DNA of 64,000 nt from G963664835 sp963664835. GTDB lineage: Bacteria; Chloroflexota; UBA6077; FW602-bin22; JBCLEL01. Every line of letters begins with the position of its first letter. The first letter of the stretch is position 1. Position numbers and translations under genes: made by a program. The stretch covers positions 62,001 through 126,000 of the forward strand of contig CAXXUG010000024.1 in the NCBI GenBank assembly GCA_963664835.2. Direction: 5' to 3'. Under the pieces are notes generated by a model. The model ran no database searches and was not told where the DNA came from. It saw only the letters and a program-made list of their open reading frames with translations. This document shows positions 27,664-36,078 of this stretch, in pieces.

Positions 27664-27684
27664 GGCGGGGGCTTGTCCCCCGCC
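27664..27684. repeat. GC-rich hairpin repeat
   Basis: GGCGGGGG / CCCCCGCC, an 8-base perfect stem with loop CTTGT. Related degenerate copies occur at about 7327, 7545, 7838 and 27955 (opposite orientation), so it is a dispersed intergenic repeat and not a gene-specific terminator; there is no T-run. Confidence 0.6.
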
Positions 27685-28088
27685 TGGGGCGGCCGGCGGT
27701 TCGTGAGATGCAGGCGTTGTGTTGGCCGGCCGGTGTTCGTCGCCGGCGCGTTTCGTTGGTGGGTGGGAAGTTTATCGCTGCTACGCCTCTGGATTTCCTA
27801 GTTGGTTTACCTCATGCGCCCCCAATTACGCCGCATTGTCGGACGTGAGTAAGGAGAGAAATACATTGGCCCTCATTCGCACCCCTCGATACGCTAACCG
27901 CAAATGCTCCAGGCGCACCGCAAACACCCTGAAACCCCATTAGTTGGAGCAGTTGGGGCCAAGCCCCCGCGCTACATTTCCCCACCCCCAGACCCCGGCG
28001 CGTATCCGGGCGCAGGAAGGGCGTTCATGGCAAAGGACAGGCACGGGGCCGGCAGAATGTACCGAGCGCGGAACCGACGGTGTCGAGC

Positions 28089-28718
28089 TCAGCGCCGGCC
28101 CATCTCCAGCACGTACCGCAACCCTCCGGCGGCCCGCCCCGGGTCCGGCGCATCGAGAATTGCCGAGATCACCGCGATTCCGCCGGCCCCTGCCTCGAGC
28201 ACCGCGCCCACTTGATCGATCCCGATTCCGCCTATCGCGATTACGGGAATACTGACCTCTTCTGTCATCGTCTTCAGCTCTGCGATGTCTCGGCACGGTT
28301 CGTTCGCATGGGAGACGGTCGGGAAGAAGTGCCCGAACGTGATCCAATCAGCGCCGTCCCTTTCGGCATCGCTCGCCTCGGACAGCGAATGAATGGACGC
28401 GCCTACCAGCAACGAGCCGGCGATGCGTTTCGCCGCTGCAATCGGCAGGCTCCGGCGTCCGAGCTGTACCGCATCCGCGCCGACGGCGAGGGCAACGCCG
28501 ATCCGGTCATTCACCGCCACTCGCACACCTAGCGGCCGGCAGATGGAGACGATGCGTTCGGACAGGTCGAAGATCTCGCGAGCAGTTGCGGAATGGTCGC
28601 GCACCTGGACCCAATCGACGCCATTCCTTGCCGCCGCCTCGACCGCACCGAGCAACTCACTCTTTCCAAGCCGCGAATCAGTGACCAAGTGGAGTTGAGG
28701 AGAGTCAGCCTGAGACAT
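28089..28718 (-). CDS. tenI: Thiazole tautomerase TenI-like (ThiE-family fold)
   Basis: Isomerises the thiazole phosphate product of ThiG to its aromatic form. I take the ATG at 28718, overlapping thiO by 14 bases; an in-frame TTG at 28751 is an alternative. It shares the ThiE barrel (QVRDHSATAREIFDLSE, VNDRIGVALAVGAD) but departs from ThiE where TenI does: AVQLGRRSLPI, SIHSLSEASDAERDGADW, ITFGHFFPTVSHAN (with the TenI His) and PVIAIGGIGIDQVGAVLE. Last gene of the thiamine operon and next to thiO and thiSG, as in the Bacillus tenI-thiO-thiS-thiG order. A true ThiE is already present upstream, which supports the TenI call. Confidence 0.8.
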   Translation of the reverse strand: MSQADSPQLHLVTDSRLGKSELLGAVEAAARNGVDWVQVRDHSATAREIFDLSERIVSICRPLGVRVAVNDRIGVALAVGADAVQLGRRSLPIAAAKRIAGSLLVGASIHSLSEASDAERDGADWITFGHFFPTVSHANEPCRDIAELKTMTEEVSIPVIAIGGIGIDQVGAVLEAGAGGIAVISAILDAPDPGRAAGGLRYVLEMGRR

Positions 28719-29880
28719 ATGGAATCGGCGCTTGGAACCGCTCGAGTCCAAAGGAGGCTAGCTCGGCAGCAATCACGCCGGTGCGGATGGCTTCGGATAC
28801 GCGACGCCCGGTGAGTGGGCCCAGAAGCACGCCATTTCGATAGTGCGCCGTCGCCACCAGCAGATTGTCCAATCCGGGTACCAAACCAACGATCGGGAAT
28901 CTATCCGGCGCCGCCGGCCGTAAGCCGGCCCAGACGCCCTCTACGTTGAACTGTCCGGCCCAAGGCAGCTGTTCGAGCGCCGCAGTGGCGAGTGCGCCAA
29001 CCCCGGCCAGCGTGGGTTGGCGATCGTAGTTGCCCTCTTCTTCGGTCGCGCCCAATATCACCTGGCCGCCGGTCTTTGGAACAAGGTAACACTCGCCGGT
29101 CCAGAGTATGCGTGTCAACGTCCGGCCCAGCGCCCGCAGCGTAATGAGCTGCCCCTTCACCGGAGCAACCGGTACCTCTACCCCGGCTTCCCGGGCAATG
29201 TCAGTTGACCAGACACCTGCCGCCAGGACAACGAACCCGGCTTCGACTACGCCGGCAGGGGTGCGGACTCCCTTCGCCCGGCCGCCCTTTACGACTATCT
29301 CGGTCGCCCAGACGCCTTCCGACAGATCGGCGCCGCGTTTGACACTCGCGCCGGCCAGGGCAGCCACCAACCTCGGACTGTGGACCTGGGCTTCGTCAGG
29401 GAACCAGAGACCGCCCGCTAACAGCCGGCCGGCCGCTCCGCTCAGTAGCGGCTCGAGCGAACCAAGCTCCTGCGGCTCGAACCACTCCGCCCGCAAGCCT
29501 CTCCTGGTCTGCCAACGCATTTGACGCTGTAACTCAACCCTCTCGGCCTCATCCAGGGCGAGCCTGAACACTCCGGTCGTACGCCGCTCGACGTCGAGTC
29601 CAACCTCGTCCTTCAAGTTCTCGGCAAGCTCCAGATGCTCGTCTCTGCCGCGAAGGCAGAGGTCGAAGAACGGGTCGTCGTAGTGGGCCTCTACCTGGGG
29701 CGCCAGCATGCCGGCGGCCACTCCGGACGCGCCCGATGCGAGCCGGTCACGTTCAATCAGGCGAACACTGGATCCTGCCAGCGTAAGGTGGTAGGCAATG
29801 GAGCATCCGATGACACCCCCGCCGACGATTACGACGTCGGGCGAGGGCGTGGCGGTCGGACGGCCTGGCAAAGAGCGCAA
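28705..29880 (-). CDS. thiO: Glycine oxidase ThiO
   Basis: FAD enzyme oxidising glycine to iminoglyoxylate (dehydroglycine), used by ThiG for the thiazole ring. About 391 residues. The dinucleotide motif VVIVGGGVIGCSIAYHL is at residues 16-32, with the acidic end of strand 2 in VRLIERDRLASGASG. GATEEEGNYDRQPTLAGV and VWAGLRPAAPDRFPIVG are DAO-family motifs, and ATAHYRNGVLLGPLTGR closes the FAD site. It is 6 bases downstream of thiSG and overlaps tenI. Use of ThiO (not ThiH) implies an aerobic thiazole pathway. Confidence 0.9.
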   Translation of the reverse strand: MRSLPGRPTATPSPDVVIVGGGVIGCSIAYHLTLAGSSVRLIERDRLASGASGVAAGMLAPQVEAHYDDPFFDLCLRGRDEHLELAENLKDEVGLDVERRTTGVFRLALDEAERVELQRQMRWQTRRGLRAEWFEPQELGSLEPLLSGAAGRLLAGGLWFPDEAQVHSPRLVAALAGASVKRGADLSEGVWATEIVVKGGRAKGVRTPAGVVEAGFVVLAAGVWSTDIAREAGVEVPVAPVKGQLITLRALGRTLTRILWTGECYLVPKTGGQVILGATEEEGNYDRQPTLAGVGALATAALEQLPWAGQFNVEGVWAGLRPAAPDRFPIVGLVPGLDNLLVATAHYRNGVLLGPLTGRRVSEAIRTGVIAAELASFGLERFQAPIPYVSG

Positions 29881-29886
29881 CTCGAG

Positions 29887-30888
29887 CTACCCCTCTAGGG
29901 GAACCCCTTCCAGGGGGCTGGAGGGTATCGCGAAGTCGCTGCGAGGCATCCGTCCGGCCAGATAGCTGAAGCGGCCGGAAATCACCGCGTATCGCATCGC
30001 CGCCGCCATGACCTGGGGATTGTCGGACCGGGAGATCGCGGTGTTTATGAGACACGCGTCGGCGCCGGCCTCCATCGCTAGCGCGGCGTCGGAGGCGGTA
30101 CCGATTCCGGCGTCGACGACGACCGGCACCTGGATCCTCTCCGCAATCCGACTGATCGCGTCGGGGTCTATTACTCCCTGGCCCGAACCGATCATGGAGC
30201 CCAGCGGCATCACCGTCGCGGTGCCGGCTTCTTCCAATCGCAGTGCCGCCACCAGGTCTTGGGTCGTGTAGGGCAACACGACGAAGCCTTCCTTCACAAG
30301 GATCTTGGCGGCTTCGACCGTGCCGGTTACGTCCGGCCAGAGGGTGCGTTCGTCGCCTATGACTTCGAGCTTGACCCAGTTAGTTCCCAAAGCCTCGCGC
30401 GAGAGCTCGGCCATGAAAACGGCCTGCCGAACGCTGGTCGCCCCGGCTGTGTTGGGCAACAGATGGTACTGGTCCAGGTCTATCGCAGAGAGAACTCCAG
30501 CATCGGGTCCGCTCCCATCCACGCCGGTAGCGCGGATCGCGACCGTCACCATCTCCGTTCCAGAGGCGGCCAGGGCCGCTCGCAGCAGGGCCGGCGACTG
30601 GAACCTGCCGGTACCGGCGAAGAGCCGGGACTTGAAGGTCCTGCCGGCAATGGACAGCGGTTTGGGATCAAAGAAATCGACGATATCTCCACCGCCGATA
30701 GGTCGGACCAACCGGACTTTGTCGCCATCGGTGAGTTCGGTACCCTCCCAATCTACTCGACGAACGACGCGCCCATTCACGGCGACCGCCATGCCCTTGC
30801 CATCGACTCCCTGTGCGGCAATCAGATCGCTGACTGTTCGACCGTCACTCAACTCGAAAGGCTTGCCATTTACATCTATCGAAACCAT
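29887..30888 (-). CDS. thiG: ThiS-ThiG fusion: sulfur carrier fused to thiazole synthase
   Basis: The N-terminal about 65 residues are the ubiquitin-like sulfur carrier ThiS (VSIDVNGKPFELSDGRTVSD to DKVRLVRPIGGG). The rest is thiazole synthase ThiG: FKSRLFAGTGRFQSP, DQYHLLPNTAGATSV, WVKLEVIGDERTLWPD with the imine-forming Lys, GFVVLPYTTQD, IGSGQGVIDPDAI and VPVVVDAGIGTASDAA. The ThiS Gly-Gly, which must be adenylated and thiocarboxylated, is internal (IGGGDIVDFF), so cleavage or another sulfur delivery would be needed. I prefer ATG 30888 over TTG 30906. It lies 23 bases after thiD. ThiF is not in the window. Confidence 0.88.
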   Translation of the reverse strand: MVSIDVNGKPFELSDGRTVSDLIAAQGVDGKGMAVAVNGRVVRRVDWEGTELTDGDKVRLVRPIGGGDIVDFFDPKPLSIAGRTFKSRLFAGTGRFQSPALLRAALAASGTEMVTVAIRATGVDGSGPDAGVLSAIDLDQYHLLPNTAGATSVRQAVFMAELSREALGTNWVKLEVIGDERTLWPDVTGTVEAAKILVKEGFVVLPYTTQDLVAALRLEEAGTATVMPLGSMIGSGQGVIDPDAISRIAERIQVPVVVDAGIGTASDAALAMEAGADACLINTAISRSDNPQVMAAAMRYAVISGRFSYLAGRMPRSDFAIPSSPLEGVPLEG

Positions 30889-30911
30889 TTGTGCTAACTG
30901 CTCCAAAGCGG

Positions 30912-31715
30912 TTATGGAGTCGTCTCGACCGGTATCCAGTTACGGTAAAAGTGATGCACCGGCGAATGCCCACGGCCGATTGCGTAGGACTCCCGAATCG
31001 CGCCGGTCACGTACTCCTTCGCCTCCGCGACCGCGTCACGCGGCGAGTGTCCCTTTGCCAGGCCGGCGGCGATCGCGGAGGCGAAAGTGCAGCCGGTGCC
31101 ATGGGTGTTCTCGGTCGCTATGCGCTGAGCGGAAAACTCTTCGAACTGAGTGCCATCGTAGAACACATCGTTCGCATCGCCGGAGCGGTGCCCACCCTTG
31201 ATGACGACGGTTTGTGTTCCAAGATTGTGGATGGCCTCGGCCGCTTGGCGCATGTCCTCTCCAGTCTCGATTCGACGACCGATAAGCGCCGCGGCTTCCG
31301 GCAGGTTCGGAGTGGCGACGAGCGCGAGGGGCAATAGTACATCTCTCAGCGTCGCCACAGCCTCAGGCTGAAGCAGCGAGTCCCCGCTCTTCGCGACCAT
31401 CACCGGATCGACCACCAGGTTGACGACTCCATGCTGGCGGATCCGGTCCGCCACTACTTCAATGATCGCACTGCTCGAAAGCATGCCGGTTTTCACCGCA
31501 TCGGCGCCAATGTCTTCCATCACCGCGTCGAACTGCATCGAGACGACATCGGGTGGAACGTCGTGTACAGCCGTGACGCCTACGGTGTTCTGGGCTGTTA
31601 TCGCGGTTATCACGCTCGCGCCGTAGACGCCTAGCGCAGCGAACGACTTGAGATCGGCCTGGATGCCGGCTCCGCCACCTGAGTCCGAGCCGGCGACCGT
31701 CAGTGCCTTAGCCAT
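30912..31715 (-). CDS. thiD: Hydroxymethylpyrimidine (phosphate) kinase ThiD
   Basis: Phosphorylates HMP and HMP-P to HMP-PP, one of the two precursors joined by ThiE. The start is the ATG at 31715, overlapping the thiE stop by 8 bases; the longer open frame is not conserved. 267 residues. ALTVAGSDSGGGAGIQADLK is the ribokinase-fold N-terminus, NLVVDPVMVAKSGDSLL is the central motif, and NTHGTGCTFASAIAAGLAKG is the anion hole with the catalytic Cys/Asp-type segment. It sits in the operon between thiE and thiSG. Confidence 0.92.
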   Translation of the reverse strand: MAKALTVAGSDSGGGAGIQADLKSFAALGVYGASVITAITAQNTVGVTAVHDVPPDVVSMQFDAVMEDIGADAVKTGMLSSSAIIEVVADRIRQHGVVNLVVDPVMVAKSGDSLLQPEAVATLRDVLLPLALVATPNLPEAAALIGRRIETGEDMRQAAEAIHNLGTQTVVIKGGHRSGDANDVFYDGTQFEEFSAQRIATENTHGTGCTFASAIAAGLAKGHSPRDAVAEAKEYVTGAIRESYAIGRGHSPVHHFYRNWIPVETTP

Positions 31716-32397
31716 GGATCCGCACTGCCTCCAATGAACCCGGCCGGCCTTGCGACACCGCGCGGTCCACCACGATCCGCAGTTTACGCGCCGCCTTTGC
31801 AATATCGGGAACTCCGAAGATGGCTGCGACGACCGCTATCCCATCCGCGCCGGCGGAAATCACCCTTGCCGCGTTGTCAACCTCGATCCCTCCAATACCA
31901 ACCATCGGCCTGTTGATCAGGGGCCTTAGCCCGCGAATCATATCGGGACCAACAGCGCGGCCGGCGTCCCTCTTGGTCCGAGTCTCGAACATTGGACCAA
32001 CGCCCACGTAATCGGCGAAATCGAGAAGCTCGGACCGGGCCTCGTCGAAGTTTCCGATTGATACGCCAATAACCTTGTCGGGCCCCAGCAGCCGCCGGGC
32101 CACGGCCGGCGGGAAGTCCTCTTGCCCTAGATGCACACCGTCCGCGTCAAGAGCCAATGCCAGATCGACCCTGTCGTTCACGATGAACAAGACACCAGCG
32201 TCGGCGGCTAAGCGCCTCAAGATGCCACCGGCCTCAACAACGTCGCTCAACGGAGACCGCTGGTCGCGCAACTGCACCGCCGTCACGCCGCCGGCGATTA
32301 CCTGCCGGACATGCTCGATCAACAGCGGTCCAGCCGGCGTTTTCGGATCGGTGACCGCGTAGAGCCGGAGGGCCTCCGGTAATTGCCTATGCGTCAC
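31708..32397 (-). CDS. thiE: Thiamine-phosphate synthase ThiE
   Basis: Couples HMP-PP and thiazole phosphate to thiamine phosphate. 229 residues from GTG 32397. Barrel motifs: AVQLRDQRSPLSDVVEAG, FIVNDRVDLALALDADGVHL with GQEDFPP, IGVSIGNFDEARS, DYVGVGPMFETRTKRDAG and MVGIGGIEVDNAARVISAGA. First gene of the thiamine operon; its start lies about 95 bases downstream of the terminator arm of the TPP riboswitch. Expression should fall when thiamine pyrophosphate is plentiful. Confidence 0.92.
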   Translation of the reverse strand: MTHRQLPEALRLYAVTDPKTPAGPLLIEHVRQVIAGGVTAVQLRDQRSPLSDVVEAGGILRRLAADAGVLFIVNDRVDLALALDADGVHLGQEDFPPAVARRLLGPDKVIGVSIGNFDEARSELLDFADYVGVGPMFETRTKRDAGRAVGPDMIRGLRPLINRPMVGIGGIEVDNAARVISAGADGIAVVAAIFGVPDIAKAARKLRIVVDRAVSQGRPGSLEAVRIHG

Positions 32398-32491
32398 GAT
32401 CGAACCCGCGGCGACTCGTGGTCCATCGATAGGGACAACTGGCCGAGCGCTCGTGACTCATCGATGTCACCCACGGCCGGCCGGAACAAAG

Positions 32492-32520
32492 AAAAAGCCG
32501 GCCGCCGATACGGAGGCCGG
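32492..32520 (-). terminator. Riboswitch-controlled intrinsic terminator
   Basis: On the complement: CCGGCCTCCG, loop TAT, CGGCGGCCGG, then CTTTTT. The stem is about 10 bases with one mismatch and is followed by five T. It lies between the TPP aptamer and the thiE start, so it is the likely off-switch of the operon leader. Confidence 0.8.
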
Positions 32521-32540
32521 TTCGATAAACTCGCCATTCG

Positions 32541-32630
32541 ATCCCTCCGCTGGCATTAACCAGATCAGGTCTCACGGTCGGTGACATCGGCGGTCACCCT
32601 CTCAGCCTGGCTAGACCAAGCTCCCGAAGA
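32541..32630 (-). promoter_or_regulatory. TPP riboswitch (THI element)
   Basis: Complement strand, 5' to 3': GGGAGC, then CTGAGAGGG at 32597-32605, a variable P3-side arm (TGACCGCCGATGTCACCGA), GACCTGATCTGG, and TAATGCCAGCGGAGGGA. These are the near-invariant THI-element segments that bind the pyrimidine and pyrophosphate ends of TPP. It lies upstream of the thiE-thiD-thiSG-thiO-tenI operon and directly upstream of a terminator hairpin, which fits transcription attenuation. Confidence 0.92.
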
Positions 32631-33000
32631 ACACTTACGTCCAGTCTAAAAATATCATTGCTTACCATTTGGGTCAAATAATGTGGATAATCGGCGGTAA
32701 CCACGGCCGGCGCCCCCTGGTGGGAGTGCCTGGACTAACCCGCGAGTCCAGCGCTTGATCTAGGCGGGGGAGTCTGGTCACATCCCTAAGTTCCGGCCAT
32801 GAGGACGCTCGGCTGCCGTAAGCCAATGGCTGTACGGTTTACGGTACCCTTAGGGCCGGCACTTCCGCGCCGGAGTGTAACCGATCTTGGATTGGGGCAC
32901 CACCACTTCGCTCCTATCTCAAACTAACGTTTCTCTTGACACTAGTCCCACATCAACATATTCTAGCCAGTGTCGGGACCCGTCGGGGACACGACATGCG

Positions 33001-33075
33001 AGAGCCCCGGAAGGGCGAACAGTAGTGGATATTCGCCTATCAAGTCGGTTGTCAGTCGACTTGTCCGGGGCTTTT
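33001..33075 (+). ncRNA. Compact three-way-junction RNA candidate with terminal T-run
   Basis: P1: GCCCCGGA (33004-33011) pairs with TCCGGGGC (33064-33071), and AGA before it can pair with the TTT that follows. P2: GGGCGAA (33013-33019) pairs with TTCGCCT (33032-33038), with a 12-base loop. P3: CAAGTCG (33041-33047) pairs with CGACTTG (33057-33063), with a 9-base loop. Only one to two bases join the helices, and TTTT follows P1. It does not match tRNA or any riboswitch class I can recall. It could instead be the structured end of a dispersed element, and the pairing would hold on either strand. Confidence 0.45.
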
Positions 33076-33248
33076 GGCATGATACCAATCGGCCCGCAAT
33101 TCAAACTGAGACACTACCCGGGATTCGATAGGGCCTTTCTATTCTCTAATGTTGGGGACTTCTAGAGCGTTTTCCTAGGCCGACAAGCAGTTGGTCGAAA
33201 CATTTAACCCGCCAAGGCCTTTTCGATAGTCCGCGAATCCCATGCCGT

Positions 33249-33295
33249 CATTCCGGCAAAGAGCCGGCCCAGTACCCCGATAAGGGGCCGGAATC
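33249..33295. repeat. REP-like hairpin (ATTCCGGC ... GCCGGAAT type)
   Basis: ATTCCGG at 33250-33256 and CCGGAAT at 33289-33295 form outer arms; inside, further CCGG/GGCC pairing is possible (GCCGGCCC and GGGGCCGG). The flanking GTCATTCCGGCAAAGAGCCGG with GGAATCCAG resembles dispersed intergenic repeats seen in many bacteria. No coding role. Confidence 0.5.
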
Positions 33296-33560
33296 CAGAG
33301 GGGTGGGGAAATGCAAGACCACCACCAACCCTTGAGTGACAACAGTTATTAGCAAAAAACCCCTGGGGATTCGAGCAGGTCCCGTTAGCTATCAAGGCAG
33401 TTGCAAACTATTAGTAGACCCATTACCCCAGGTGGAGAATCAAAGGCCCCTGATTGGCGTGGAGGCAAGTCCCATACCCTGATACCGGGCGAGAACAAAG
33501 GAGACGTGAATCAGCTCGGCGCTCCGTTTCCCCAACCACAGGCATGCCCACCGCTGTAGA

Positions 33561-33579
33561 GGCGGGTTTCAAACCCGCC
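33561..33579. repeat. Perfect palindrome GGCGGGTTT-C-AAACCCGCC
   Basis: Nine-base perfect arms with a single central base. The preceding TAGAGGCGGGTTT also occurs at about 27593-27605 as a half copy, so it is dispersed. No T-run follows, so terminator function is unlikely. Confidence 0.5.
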
Positions 33580-33855
33580 CTGACCGGAGAATCGAAAGAC
33601 TCTGGAGGGCATCCAAGAGAGACGAAAAATTGCAAAACAAACCACTCGTGGCCAGTGGTCAAGTCGAGCCCACGCGAAAAAACTACTTTTTTGCAAAACA
33701 AATGTCGGTCACCATGAGTTAGGCGAGGTTCCATATGCAAAGTCTTGCGGTTGGTGGCGACCAGGAATGGAAACGACGCGTTGCTTGCGGGCCTGAGCGG
33801 CTACCTCAATCGGGACAAGCTGACGGTAGAACTTTCTACTCCTCCCATGCCTTAC

Positions 33856-34422
33856 CTATAGGTCGGTCAGATCCATCGTTGCCGGCGGCCTTGGCCCACG
33901 AGGATTATCTTTGCCTGAGTAGGTGTGCATGCCTTTGGGAAGCGGGCGGATCCGGGCCCAGAGCCGTCGGGGCCAGCTAGGCCGAAATGGATCCTTGATA
34001 GGCCTGATGCGTCGCTCTAGCGCCAGTCGTCCATCTTCTCCGCACAAGCGCAGCACACCGGATTGATCGGCAGCTAGCACCGAGCACCAGAATAGACCTT
34101 CTACCGCTACGACAAATGGACGGTCGTCCCTCAAGTCGCCTTCGGCCCTTGCGGCGACTACAGGTAGCCTGCCACCGAGGGAGCGCCAAATGCCGTGTTG
34201 AACGGTATCGCTGAATTCACTGCCCGGCGGGAAGTCGTCGGAGGCGGGCGTACGGACGGGTGAAAAGCCGACTCCCAGGAGCGTCGCGCTCCTTAACCAT
34301 AGCGACCCAGTCTGCTTGTCTCTGTGGATCGACGCGATCTGGCCTTCCAGACTAACCTGCACCAATGGCGGGCCCAAGGGGCCTCGTCTCGGTAAGCGAG
34401 CCAGGTGGTGTTCCTCTGTCAT
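33856..34422 (-). CDS. Hypothetical protein, about 188 residues
   Basis: ATG at 34422. Composition is protein-like (LGPPLVQVSLEGQIASIHRD, RPFVVAVEGLFWCSVLAADQ) with alternating hydrophobic residues suggesting beta strands, and a basic, Pro-rich C-terminal third. No signal peptide, membrane segment or known motif. It starts 42 bases downstream of the icd stop on the same strand, so it may be co-transcribed with icd. I do not recognise a family. The lack of a good ribosome-binding site lowers confidence. Confidence 0.45.
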   Translation of the reverse strand: MTEEHHLARLPRRGPLGPPLVQVSLEGQIASIHRDKQTGSLWLRSATLLGVGFSPVRTPASDDFPPGSEFSDTVQHGIWRSLGGRLPVVAARAEGDLRDDRPFVVAVEGLFWCSVLAADQSGVLRLCGEDGRLALERRIRPIKDPFRPSWPRRLWARIRPLPKGMHTYSGKDNPRGPRPPATMDLTDL

Positions 34423-34464
34423 CCCTGACCTAATTCACCGAACGCCTCGGGAGAACTGAGTTGT

Positions 34465-35931
34465 TCAGTCCTCGCCCTGGGCCCTGGTGAATCCCAACTC
34501 GCCATCGATCTCCTCCAGCTTCTCGAGGTGGATCCAGCGATGGTGGCCTTCGATTCGCGTCAACAGATCTATGACGTCAGCATCGGTCATCTCAACGTCC
34601 GAGCCATCGATCAGGAAGCGGCAGCGCCAGTGATCGACGCAGTCGGTCATGGCGCCGGATGCGGGGTAAACCTTGGTGCCGCGATTTGAGATCATCTTCA
34701 GCTCCAAGGACGAGCCGGCGGTGAGACTCTCGATGCTCTGGCCGAACTGCTCGGCATGCAGGCCGGACTCGATGAACAGGTCCAGACCGACGGATCTTCG
34801 CTCGGTGGCCTTGACCAGATCGGGATCCTGGCTCACCTCGGCGACCTCGATCGGCCTGTAGTCACGCACCTGCCACTGTTGCGCCTTGCTGCCGAGCTTG
34901 TCGATGATCGCGTCCGTGTACTCGGTTGTCGACGCGTTGCGCTCGTCACCGACGATGTCCCTCGTCAAGTATTTACCCTCTTCGAGGTTGAGCAACACCG
35001 CGTGCTCGATCGACGAAGCAGCCTCGAATTCACCGATGTGCCGAAGCATCATGATCGAGGACATAATCACGGCGGTGGGATTGATGACGTTCAAGCCGGC
35101 GTACTTGGGCGCCGTGCCGTGGACGGCCTCGAATATAGCGACTTCGTTGCCTATGTTGGCCGAAGGCGCATAGCCCAATCCTCCGATCAGGGCGGACGCG
35201 AGATCGCTCAGAATATCCCCGTTCATGTTGGTTGTGACGATAACGTCGAACTGCTCCGGCCTCTTTACGAGCTGATGAGCGCAGTTGTCGACGATGATGT
35301 GGGTGCTCTCGATATCAGGATACTCCTGGGCCACATCTTCGAAGGTACGCTTCATCAACCCCTCGGTCAGCTTCATGATGTTTGACTTTGTCGCGCAGTG
35401 GACGATCTCGCGACCCTCCGCCCGAGCCAACTCGAACGCCAGTCGGACGACCTTTTCACATCCCTTGCGCGAGATCAGCTTGAGGCCCTCGGCGACGCCG
35501 GGTGTCTGCATGTACTCGATGCCGGCGTAGACATCTTCGACGTTTTCGCGGACTACGACGAAGTCAAGTCCCCTACCGCTGTAGGGCGTACGGACGCCGG
35601 GCAACTCTCTAACCGGCCGAAGGTTGCCATGTGTCTCGAACAGCTTGCGCAGAGTGACGTTGGCGCTCATCTCGCCGGATCCGACCGGGGTGTCCAAGGG
35701 GCCCTTCAACACAACGCGAGTCTTGTTGATGGACTCGATCGTCGCCGGCGGGACGCCGGATGCGATCCCTTGCCGGAAGACACTTCCGCCGGCTTCCTGC
35801 ATGTCCCATTCGACGTCGACGCCGGTGGCCTCGATTATTCGCAGGGCGGAGAATACGCATTCGGGACCGATCCCGTCTCCAGGCAATACCGTTACGAGTC
35901 GCTTATTCGACTGACCATTCGCGGTGCTCAC
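34465..35931 (-). CDS. icd: Isocitrate dehydrogenase, Thermus-type with C-terminal extension
   Basis: Oxidative decarboxylation of isocitrate to 2-oxoglutarate in the TCA cycle, at the branch point with the glyoxylate shunt (malate synthase is at 8-10 kb). 488 residues. VTVLPGDGIGPECV is the N-terminal strand-turn, DFVVVRENVEDVYAGIEY the substrate loop, FDVIVTTNMNGDILSD the metal site, and ALIGGLGYAPSANIG plus EAVHGTAPKYAGLNVINPTA the cofactor region. The last 140 residues form an extra domain (from about VSQDPDLVKATERR), as in the long Thermus enzyme. ATG start at 35931. Cofactor preference is not assigned. Confidence 0.9.
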   Translation of the reverse strand: MSTANGQSNKRLVTVLPGDGIGPECVFSALRIIEATGVDVEWDMQEAGGSVFRQGIASGVPPATIESINKTRVVLKGPLDTPVGSGEMSANVTLRKLFETHGNLRPVRELPGVRTPYSGRGLDFVVVRENVEDVYAGIEYMQTPGVAEGLKLISRKGCEKVVRLAFELARAEGREIVHCATKSNIMKLTEGLMKRTFEDVAQEYPDIESTHIIVDNCAHQLVKRPEQFDVIVTTNMNGDILSDLASALIGGLGYAPSANIGNEVAIFEAVHGTAPKYAGLNVINPTAVIMSSIMMLRHIGEFEAASSIEHAVLLNLEEGKYLTRDIVGDERNASTTEYTDAIIDKLGSKAQQWQVRDYRPIEVAEVSQDPDLVKATERRSVGLDLFIESGLHAEQFGQSIESLTAGSSLELKMISNRGTKVYPASGAMTDCVDHWRCRFLIDGSDVEMTDADVIDLLTRIEGHHRWIHLEKLEEIDGELGFTRAQGED

Positions 35932-36078
35932 TCATCTTCTCCTGGGAACAACGGGTTGATTCCGTCACCAGACATGTAATTGTCGCCAATGACTCAATTC
36001 GATGATATTCCAAACTTCACTAGAGTTTGAAGCATGACACAGGCAAGACTCTAGAGCAAGCCGAGTGCAGATCTCCGC

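Larger units (their letters stand above)
26941..28088. other. Gene-poor stretch with small palindromic and inverted repeats
   Basis: About 1.15 kb with at most one very short gene (27056-27211). It contains a MITE-like element (27255-27489), a GC-rich hairpin (27664-27684), three copies of a GCTCCAACTAATTCG-type string (about 27455, 27616 and 27938; mixed orientation), and a fragment AGAGGCGGGTTTGAAA at about 27595 that recurs as part of a palindrome at 33557. It also shares GCATAATCATAACCCCG with the 7.4 kb gap. It looks like a landing zone for non-autonomous repeats. Confidence 0.55.
32631..33855. other. 1.2 kb gene-poor region with repeats and a structured-RNA candidate
   Basis: No open frame is convincing on either strand. 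Contents: the operon promoter side of the riboswitch; one perfect DnaA-box-like 9-mer TGTGGATAA at 32692-32700; a GGACT..AGTCC palindrome near 32739; the three-way-junction candidate (33001-33075); a REP-like hairpin (33249-33295); and a perfect palindrome (33561-33579). It is one of three large gaps in the window with this kind of repeat content. Confidence 0.55.

Noticed and set aside
32919..33104. Minus-strand frame of 61 residues across the structured element
   Set aside because: It covers exactly the paired segments, so the coding look follows from the repeat or RNA structure. I have an impression of similar short frames elsewhere but cannot verify it.
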